Positions 6,048 to 11,339 of a DNA stretch of 11,339 nucleotides are shown here, piece by piece. The stretch is taken from positions 1 through 11,339 of the forward strand of contig CALKYG010000056.1 in NCBI GenBank assembly GCA_938003575.1, in the 5' to 3' direction. The notes below the pieces were generated by a model, which saw only the letters and a list, made by a program, of their open reading frames with translations, was not told the DNA's origin and ran no database searches. The stretch is from an uncultured Alphaproteobacteria bacterium. Lineage in GTDB: Bacteria > Pseudomonadota > Alphaproteobacteria > Caulobacterales > Parvularculaceae. Positions within the stretch are counted from its first letter, which is position 1, and each line of letters starts with the position of its first letter. A program made the translations under genes and the position numbers.

Positions 6048-6192
6048 TTGTCCACCCTCGCCAGCGCGGCTTTGCAGCCCTTGACCCTTACAAGCGCGCA
6101 AGGCATCTAGCGCGCGCAACAGCGCGAAATTCGATCCAGCGGCAAGCGCGCGCCGGCGCATCGCTCCTCCAAGCGTCGGCCCTGAGGGACAA
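6048..6192 (-). ncRNA. ssrS: Candidate 6S RNA
   Basis: 6S RNA is a mimic of an open promoter that binds sigma70-RNA polymerase. On the minus strand this roughly 145-base stretch folds as expected. The closing stem is UUGUCC (6192-6187) with GGACAA (6053-6048), continued by CUC/GAG and by GCCGACGC with GCGCUGGC. A central bubble follows, whose 3' side holds GGGUCAAGGG and a small hairpin GGCU-GCAA-AGCC. The distal arm is GC-rich and ends in CGCGC-UGUU-GCGCG. The 3' side string resembles the conserved E. coli 6S segment GGGUUCAAGGGUUACAGCC, and linkage to zapA fits the family, although in gammaproteobacteria ssrS lies downstream of zapA rather than upstream. Against it: I found no convincing minus-strand promoter, which would have to lie inside the first codons of tkt. 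The ends are approximate. Confidence 0.5.
6081..6109 (+). promoter_or_regulatory. Possible promoter of the tkt-gap-pgk-fba unit
   Basis: TTGACC (6081-6086, 5 of 6 to consensus) is followed after 17 bases by CATCTA (6104-6109), a poor -10. Transcription would start about 78 bases before the tkt ATG. It lies within the strand opposite the candidate 6S RNA, and the TTGACC is the complement of the conserved-looking GGGUCAAGGG of that RNA, so the match may be coincidental. Confidence 0.2.
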
Positions 6193-6193
6193 C

Positions 6194-8203
6194 ATGGCGA
6201 CAGAATCAGGCGGCGCATCCCCGGCCATTCCCGATGACCTGTTCAGCCGGATGGCGAACGCCATTCGGGCGCTGTCGATGGATGCGGTGGAACAGGCGAA
6301 GTCGGGCCATCCTGGCATGCCGATGGGGATGGCGGACGCCGCCAGCGTCCTTTTCACCGAATTCCTGAAATTTGACGCCGCCGATCCCGGCTGGCCCGAT
6401 CGCGACCGCTTCGTCCTGTCGGCCGGACACGGGTCCATGCTGCTGTATTCGCTTCTCTATTTGACCGGCTATCCGGGGATGGAAATCGGCGATCTGAAGA
6501 CCTTCCGGCAGCTCGGATCGAAAACGGCAGGTCATCCGGAATACGGCCACGCCCCCGGCGTCGAGACGACAACGGGCCCATTGGGTCAGGGCCTCGCCGC
6601 CGCCGTCGGCATGGCGATCGCCGAGGCGCATCTTTCCGCCCGCTTCGGCGAAGCGCTCGTCAATCACAAGACCTACGTCATCGCCGGGGACGGCTGCCTG
6701 ATGGAGGGGATAAGTCAGGAAGCGATATCGCTCGCCGGCCATTTGAAGCTCAGGAAGCTTGTTGTTCTGTGGGACGACAACAACATCACGATCGACGGCA
6801 AGGTGTCGCTTGCCGATTCGACCGACCAGTTGAAGCGGTTCGAAGCGTCGGGTTGGGCGGCGTCGCGCGTCGACGGCCATGACCGGCGCGCCGTGTCGAA
6901 AGCGCTCGCTGAAGCTCAGCATGCGGATCGGCCGACCCTGATCGCCGTCAAGACCATCATAGGCAAGGGCGCTCCGAGCAAGCAGGGGACCTCGGCGACC
7001 CACGGCAGCCCACTCGGCGGCGACGAAGTCGCCGCCGCCAAGGCTGCGCTCGGCTGGACGTCCCCGCCTTTTGAGGTTCCGGGCGACATCCTTGCCGCCT
7101 GGCGAGCCGCCGGCGCGCGCGGACGCAATGAAAGGACGATGTGGGAGACGCGCCGAGACTCATCGCCGGATCGCGAAGCGTTCAATTGGGCGTTGCGGGG
7201 CGACATCGCCGCCGGCATCAGCGCCGCAATCGCTGAATACAAGAAAGAACTCAGCGCAAATCCGCCGAAGGTCGCGACGCGCAAGGCGTCGGAAATGGCT
7301 CTCGAGATCGTAAATGCGACGATCTGCGAAACGATAGGCGGCTCGGCGGATCTCACAGGCTCCAATAATACGAAGACGAAGGCGCTTGCGCCGCTAACCG
7401 CTGAGAATTACGGCGGGCGCTACGTCTATTACGGCGTTCGTGAACACGGCATGGCCGCCGCAATGAACGGAATGGCGCTGCACGGCGGGGTCATTCCATA
7501 CGGCGGCACGTTCCTGGCGTTCGCTGACTATTGCCGTCCCGCCATCCGCCTCTCCGCGTTGATGGGCGTTCGCGTCATCTATGTCATGACGCACGATTCG
7601 ATCGGGCTTGGCGAAGACGGCCCGACGCACCAGCCGGTGGAGCATCTCGCGTCGCTTCGCTGCATCCCCAATCTCAACGTGTTTCGCCCTGCGGATGCGA
7701 TCGAAACGGCGGAATGCTGGGCGCTTGCGCTCGGCTCCGCGTCGACGCCGTCGGTGCTGGCGCTGACGCGTCAGAACCTGGCGCCGGCGCGCCTTGCGCA
7801 TACGGATGAAAATCTCTGCGCCAACGGCGCTTATATTCTGGCCGATGCGCCTGACCCGCATGTCGTTCTTATTGCGACAGGGTCGGAGGTTGAAATTGCG
7901 CTTGATGCGCAGAAAAAACTCGCCTGCGGCCGGATTCGCGCGCGCGTCGTATCGGCGCCGTCTTTCGAGCTGTTCGCCGCGCAAAGCGAGAAATACAGGA
8001 AATTCGTGCTCGGCAAGGCGCCGCGCATCGGGATCGAGGCCGGCGTGCGGCAGGGTTGGCGCCTTTTCCTGCGCAAGAAGGACGCCTTCATCGGCATGTC
8101 AGGGTTTGGAGCGTCCGCGCCTGCGCCGGCGCTTTACGAGCATTTCGGAATCACGAGCGACGCCGTCGTTGAGGCGGCGCGGAAACTCATCGACAGGGAG
8201 TAG
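6194..8203 (+). CDS. tkt: Transketolase
   Basis: Thiamine diphosphate enzyme that moves two-carbon ketol units between sugar phosphates in the pentose phosphate pathway (and the Calvin cycle where present). The length of 669 residues is standard. The PP domain holds SGHPGMPMG (His39), SAGHGS (His79), the TPP-binding GDG (165-167) and WDDNN (Asn196-Asn197). The pyrimidine domain holds the catalytic Glu417 in VREHG, then [17 protein letters not shown] and [21 protein letters not shown]-terminal domain ends around KLIDRE. The ATG at 6194 has GAGGG (6184-6188) 5 bases upstream. That ribosome binding site is complementary to CCCTC at 6055-6059, so a leader RNA could hide it. gap begins 4 bases after the stop, marking the start of a four-gene sugar-phosphate operon. 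Identification is secure. Confidence 0.98.
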   Translation: MATESGGASPAIPDDLFSRMANAIRALSMDAVEQAKSGHPGMPMGMADAASVLFTEFLKFDAADPGWPDRDRFVLSAGHGSMLLYSLLYLTGYPGMEIGDLKTFRQLGSKTAGHPEYGHAPGVETTTGPLGQGLAAAVGMAIAEAHLSARFGEALVNHKTYVIAGDGCLMEGISQEAISLAGHLKLRKLVVLWDDNNITIDGKVSLADSTDQLKRFEASGWAASRVDGHDRRAVSKALAEAQHADRPTLIAVKTIIGKGAPSKQGTSATHGSPLGGDEVAAAKAALGWTSPPFEVPGDILAAWRAAGARGRNERTMWETRRDSSPDREAFNWALRGDIAAGISAAIAEYKKELSANPPKVATRKASEMALEIVNATICETIGGSADLTGSNNTKTKALAPLTAENYGGRYVYYGVREHGMAAAMNGMALHGGVIPYGGTFLAFADYCRPAIRLSALMGVRVIYVMTHDSIGLGEDGPTHQPVEHLASLRCIPNLNVFRPADAIETAECWALALGSASTPSVLALTRQNLAPARLAHTDENLCANGAYILADAPDPHVVLIATGSEVEIALDAQKKLACGRIRARVVSAPSFELFAAQSEKYRKFVLGKAPRIGIEAGVRQGWRLFLRKKDAFIGMSGFGASAPAPALYEHFGITSDAVVEAARKLIDRE

Positions 8204-8207
8204 GAAG

Positions 8208-9215
8208 ATGGCGCTTAAAGTTGCGATTAACGGGTTTGGACGGATCGGCCGGCTGACATTGCGATCAATGATCGAGAACAACCGCCAGGGGATCGACGTC
8301 GTCGCGATCAACGATCTCGGCCCAGTCGAAACGAACGCCCACCTTCTTCAATATGATTCGGTGCATGGAAAGTTCCCGGTTGAAGTGAAGGCCGGCAAGG
8401 ATGCGATCGACGCCGGACGCGGTCCGATCAAGGTCTTCGCTGAGCGCGATCCGGCGAAACTTCCGTGGAAAGATCTCGGCGTCGACATCGTGTTTGAATG
8501 CACCGGCATCTTCACCAGCAAGGAAAAGGCGTCAGCGCACCTAGCCGCCGGCGCCCGCCGCGTTCTGGTTTCAGCGCCCGCCGACGGCGCCGACAAGACG
8601 ATTGTCTATAAGGTCAATCATGAAACGCTGACGAAGAACGACGTTGTCGTCTCGAACGGATCGTGCACGACCAACTGCCTCGCGCCGGTAGCCAAAGTGC
8701 TGAATGACGTGATCGGCGTCGAACGCGGCTATATGACGACGATCCATTCCTACACCGGCGACCAGCCGACGCTCGATACGATGCACAAGGATCTCTATCG
8801 CGCCCGCGCGGCGGCGATGTCGATGATCCCGACATCGACCGGCGCGGCCAAGGCTCTCGGCCTCGTCATTCCGGCGCTCAAGGGCAAGCTCGACGGCTCA
8901 TCGATCCGCGTGCCGACGCCGAATGTTTCTGTTGTCGACCTCGTTTTCGTGCCGAAGCGCGCGACATCCGTCGAGGAAATCAACGCGGCGATCGTCGAAG
9001 CGGCGAACGGTCCGATGAAAGGCGTGCTCGCCTATACGGACAAGCCTCTCGTATCGTCCGATTTCATGCATGATCCGCATTCGTCGACATTCGCAACCGC
9101 CCAGACCCAGATCGTCGACGGCGGGATCTGCCGGATTCTCACCTGGTACGACAACGAATGGGGATTCTCGACGCGCATGAGCGATGTCGCGCTCGAAATG
9201 GGCAAATTGCTCTGA
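8208..9215 (+). CDS. gap: Glyceraldehyde-3-phosphate dehydrogenase, type I
   Basis: Oxidatively phosphorylates glyceraldehyde 3-phosphate to 1,3-bisphosphoglycerate, or runs in reverse in gluconeogenesis; cytoplasmic tetramer. The product is 335 residues, normal length. The Rossmann motif INGFGRIGR is at 7-15, with Asp36 in the position that favours NAD+. The catalytic Cys153 lies in SNGSCTTNC, and the general base His180 in [19 protein letters not shown] and [12 protein letters not shown] are also present. At the site where strictly NAD-specific enzymes often have Leu-Pro (LDLPH), this one has Thr191-Met192 (LDTMH), so cofactor choice is not fully settled by sequence. The ATG at 8208 follows the tkt stop by 4 bases with GGGAG (8196-8200) 7 bases upstream. 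Its 3' end contains the ribosome binding site of pgk. Confidence 0.97.
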   Translation: MALKVAINGFGRIGRLTLRSMIENNRQGIDVVAINDLGPVETNAHLLQYDSVHGKFPVEVKAGKDAIDAGRGPIKVFAERDPAKLPWKDLGVDIVFECTGIFTSKEKASAHLAAGARRVLVSAPADGADKTIVYKVNHETLTKNDVVVSNGSCTTNCLAPVAKVLNDVIGVERGYMTTIHSYTGDQPTLDTMHKDLYRARAAAMSMIPTSTGAAKALGLVIPALKGKLDGSSIRVPTPNVSVVDLVFVPKRATSVEEINAAIVEAANGPMKGVLAYTDKPLVSSDFMHDPHSSTFATAQTQIVDGGICRILTWYDNEWGFSTRMSDVALEMGKLL

Positions 9216-9229
9216 GGAGGCTGATCTTG
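9215..9229 (+). promoter_or_regulatory. Ribosome binding site that fixes a TTG start for pgk
   Basis: A perfect AGGAGG (9215-9220), beginning on the last base of the gap stop codon, stands 6 bases before TTG 9227-9229. No in-frame ATG or GTG lies nearby, and the following residues, [15 protein letters not shown], are the normal start of alphaproteobacterial PGK. Confidence 0.85.
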
Positions 9230-10417
9230 ACGGGCTTTCGCACGATTGACGATCTCGACGTCCGCGGCAAGCGCGTTCTGGTGCGCGTCGATTTCAACGT
9301 GCCCGCCAAAGACGGAGCGGTGACGGACGCCACCCGGATCGAGCGCGCGCTGCCGACAATCGAAGAGCTTTCAAAAAAAGGCGCGAAAGTCATTCTGCTT
9401 TCGCATTTCGGCCGGCCGAAAGGACGAGATCCGAAGGAAAGCCTGAAGCCGGTCGCCAGGAAGCTTGAACAGCTGCTGGGCGGCTCGGTCGATTTCGCCG
9501 ATGATTGCATCGGCGATGATGCGGCGAAGGTCGCCAAAAAGATGATCGGCGGCGATATCGCGGTATTCGAGAATACGCGCTTTCACCCCGGCGAAGAGAA
9601 GAACGATCCCGAGTTCGCCAAGGCGCTCGCGGCGAACGGCGATCTTTACGTTAACGACGCCTTTTCGGCGGCGCACCGCGCGCACGCCTCGACTGAGGGG
9701 CTTGCGCATATTCTTCCAGCGGCGGCCGGACGCGCGATGGAGCGGGAGCTCAACTATCTTTCCGCCGCGCTTTCAAACCCGCAGCGGCCGTTGATATGCG
9801 TCGTCGGCGGCGCGAAAGTCTCGACGAAGATCGATCTTCTGCTCAATCTCGTCGGAAAGGCGGATGTTCTGATTGTCGGCGGCGGCATGGCGAACACTTT
9901 CCTTTTCGCCAAGGGTTTTTCCGTCGGCAAATCGATTTGCGAGCCTGATCTGGCTGACACCGCGCGCGCGATCATGGCGAAAGCCGCCGACCGCGATTGC
10001 GAAATCGTTTTGCCGACGGACGTCGTCGTCGCGAAGGAGTTCAAGGCGGGCGCGGCGCATGAAGTTCGCGCGGCGGACAAAGTCGATCCTGACCAGATGA
10101 TCCTCGATGTCGGGCCGGACAGCGTCGATGCGATCGCCTCGCATATCGAAAAGGCGAAAACGCTCGTCTGGAACGGCCCGCTCGGCGCGTTCGAAACAAA
10201 GCCGTTTGATACGGCGACGATCGAGGCGGCGCGGTTTGCGGCGCGCCGCGTAAAGGAAGCGGGGCTCGTCGCCGTCGCCGGCGGCGGCGATACGGTCGCC
10301 GCGCTTGCCGCCGCGGGCGTTGAGGACGGGTTCACCTATGTTTCAACCGCCGGCGGCGCATTTCTTGAATGGCTCGAAGGCAAGGAATTGCCCGGCGTCG
10401 CCGCGCTGAAAAAGTAG
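9227..10417 (+). CDS. pgk: Phosphoglycerate kinase
   Basis: Transfers phosphate between 1,3-bisphosphoglycerate and ADP; cytoplasmic monomer. From the TTG at 9227 the product is 396 residues, the expected size. The N-terminal domain has RVDFNVP (20-26) and SHFGRPKG (His60-Arg63), then [20 protein letters not shown] and [15 protein letters not shown], which form the 3-phosphoglycerate site. The C-terminal nucleotide domain has [18 protein letters not shown] and GGGDTVAA (from Gly352). An in-frame open stretch extends upstream to an ATG at 9158 inside gap, but its translation is not PGK-like and it ignores the strong ribosome binding site. The gene lies 11 bases after gap and 19 bases before fba, as part of the same operon. 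Confidence 0.97.
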   Translation: MTGFRTIDDLDVRGKRVLVRVDFNVPAKDGAVTDATRIERALPTIEELSKKGAKVILLSHFGRPKGRDPKESLKPVARKLEQLLGGSVDFADDCIGDDAAKVAKKMIGGDIAVFENTRFHPGEEKNDPEFAKALAANGDLYVNDAFSAAHRAHASTEGLAHILPAAAGRAMERELNYLSAALSNPQRPLICVVGGAKVSTKIDLLLNLVGKADVLIVGGGMANTFLFAKGFSVGKSICEPDLADTARAIMAKAADRDCEIVLPTDVVVAKEFKAGAAHEVRAADKVDPDQMILDVGPDSVDAIASHIEKAKTLVWNGPLGAFETKPFDTATIEAARFAARRVKEAGLVAVAGGGDTVAALAAAGVEDGFTYVSTAGGAFLEWLEGKELPGVAALKK

Positions 10418-10436
10418 AATTTGAGGGAGGACCTGA

Positions 10437-11339
10437 ATGAATCTCACGGCGTTAAACAAGATAGCGCTCGGCATGGTCGCGCAAGGGAAGGGCATTCTCG
10501 CCGCGGATGAATCCTCGGGCACGATCAAGAAGCGCTTCGACTCGATCAACGTCGAATCGACTGCTGAAAACCGGCGCGACTACCGTGAGATGCTCTTCCG
10601 CACCAAGGAGGCGATGGAAAACCATATCTCAGGCGTCATTTTGTACGACGAGACCATTCGCCAGAATGCGAAAGACGGAACGCCGCTGGTCAAGCTCATC
10701 GAACAGGCGGGCTCCATTCCCGGCATCAAGGTTGATGCGGGCGCAAAACCCATGGCGGGATTTCCGGGTGAGCAGGTGACGGAAGGCCTTGACGGCCTGC
10801 GCGCGCGCCTTGCCGAATATTACGGTCTCGGCGCGCGGTTCGCCAAATGGCGCGCCGTCATCGATATCGGGCGGGATGGCGATCGCTCGATTCCTTCCTA
10901 CGGCTGTCTGCGCGCCAACATGCATGCGCTCGCCCGTTACGCCGCGCTCTGCCAGGAGGCGGAGATCGTGCCGATCGTCGAACCGGAAGTTCTGATGGAC
11001 GGCGACCATGATATCGACCGCTGCTTCGAGGTCACTGAGCTGACGCTGAAGCTCCTTTATGAAGAACTTTATTTCTCCCGCGTGGCGCTCGAAGGCACGA
11101 TCCTGAAACCGAACATGGTGATCGCCGGCAAGAAATCGGCGAAACAGGCGGGCGTCGCGGAGATCGCTGAAAAGACCGTGAAGTGTTTCCGCCGGGCCGT
11201 TCCCGCGGCGGTGCCCGGCATTGTCTTTCTGTCGGGCGGCCAGTCTGATGAAGAGGCGACAGCCAATCTGAATGCGATGAACGCTGAGTATCGCAAGGCG
11301 ATGCCGTGGGCGCTGTCCTTCTCCTACGGCCGGGCGTTG
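10437..11339 (+). CDS. Fructose-bisphosphate aldolase class I (3' end outside window)
   Basis: Cleaves fructose 1,6-bisphosphate to dihydroxyacetone phosphate and glyceraldehyde 3-phosphate, or condenses them, through a lysine Schiff base without metal. 301 residues are present and the frame is still open at the window's end; about 40 residues are missing compared with the usual ~340. Motifs: GILAADESSGTIKKR with Asp24, LYDETIRQ, FAKWRAVI with Lys137, IVPIVEPEVL, and LKPNMVIAGKK with Schiff-base Lys224, then FLSGGQSDEEAT. These are class I, animal-like features, not the zinc-dependent class II type. The ATG at 10437 is preceded by AGGGAGG (10424-10430) at 6 bases. It is the fourth gene of the tkt-gap-pgk unit, 19 bases behind pgk. 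The C-terminal tail that closes over the active site cannot be examined. Confidence 0.96.
   Translation, partial: MNLTALNKIALGMVAQGKGILAADESSGTIKKRFDSINVESTAENRRDYREMLFRTKEAMENHISGVILYDETIRQNAKDGTPLVKLIEQAGSIPGIKVDAGAKPMAGFPGEQVTEGLDGLRARLAEYYGLGARFAKWRAVIDIGRDGDRSIPSYGCLRANMHALARYAALCQEAEIVPIVEPEVLMDGDHDIDRCFEVTELTLKLLYEELYFSRVALEGTILKPNMVIAGKKSAKQAGVAEIAEKTVKCFRRAVPAAVPGIVFLSGGQSDEEATANLNAMNAEYRKAMPWALSFSYGRAL

Noticed and set aside
5997..6218. Upstream extension of the DUF4164 frame
   Set aside because: Composition differs sharply from the coiled-coil protein, it overlaps the tkt start and the structured RNA candidate, and ATG at the complement of 5994-5996 has its own ribosome binding site.
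7794..8207. Possible N-terminal extension of gap from an upstream in-frame ATG within tkt
   Set aside because: It would overlap the tkt C-terminal domain, has Arg-rich nonsense composition, and the Rossmann motif begins right at ATG 8208 with a good ribosome binding site.
1..11339. Mobile element, phage or defence system, CRISPR array, tRNA or rRNA
   Set aside because: I saw no transposase or integrase motifs, terminal repeats, spaced direct repeats, cloverleaf or rRNA-like sequence; gene content and composition are uniform housekeeping.

Overview
The window is chromosomal DNA of high GC content, almost entirely coding, from an alphaproteobacterium. Three things point that way: the ileS-lspA-DUF3035(BamF)-mutL neighbourhood, the DUF4164-zapA pair next to transketolase, and the tkt-gap-pgk-class I fba cluster. 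Several starts are non-ATG (GTG for zapA, TTG for pgk). I see no tRNA, rRNA, IS element, phage gene, integrase or CRISPR array. I cannot fix the order or genus from sequence alone.

Left block (1-4080, plus strand): the 3' end of ileS, lspA two bases later, a BamF-like lipoprotein, a small unrecognised lipoprotein with four further cysteines, and mutL. The theme is envelope lipoproteins (the LspA peptidase and two likely substrates) plus mismatch repair. This MutL has the nicking-endonuclease motifs expected where MutH is absent.

Middle block (4081-6193): an unrecognised lipoprotein and a flavin nitroreductase-fold protein that closely resembles iodotyrosine deiodinase, including the three residues that bind the amino-acid zwitterion in the human enzyme. 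The junction of these two genes is a perfect 19-bp tandem duplication that separated a formerly overlapping stop/start without damaging either gene. On the minus strand, converging on the nitroreductase with 4 bp between stop codons, lie zapA and a short coiled-coil DUF4164 gene. The 197-bp gap between DUF4164 and tkt folds, on the minus strand, like a 6S RNA (ssrS). Its 5' end would be antisense to the tkt ribosome binding site.

Right block (6194-11339, plus strand): tkt, gap, pgk and class I fba, tightly spaced with strong Shine-Dalgarno sequences and surely one transcription unit for central carbon metabolism (pentose phosphate, gluconeogenesis, glycolysis). fba runs off the window's end and lacks roughly its last 40 residues.

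Most of the window is ordinary housekeeping sequence. The points most worth a second look are the deiodinase-like enzyme, the junction duplication, and the candidate 6S RNA and leader structure ahead of tkt.
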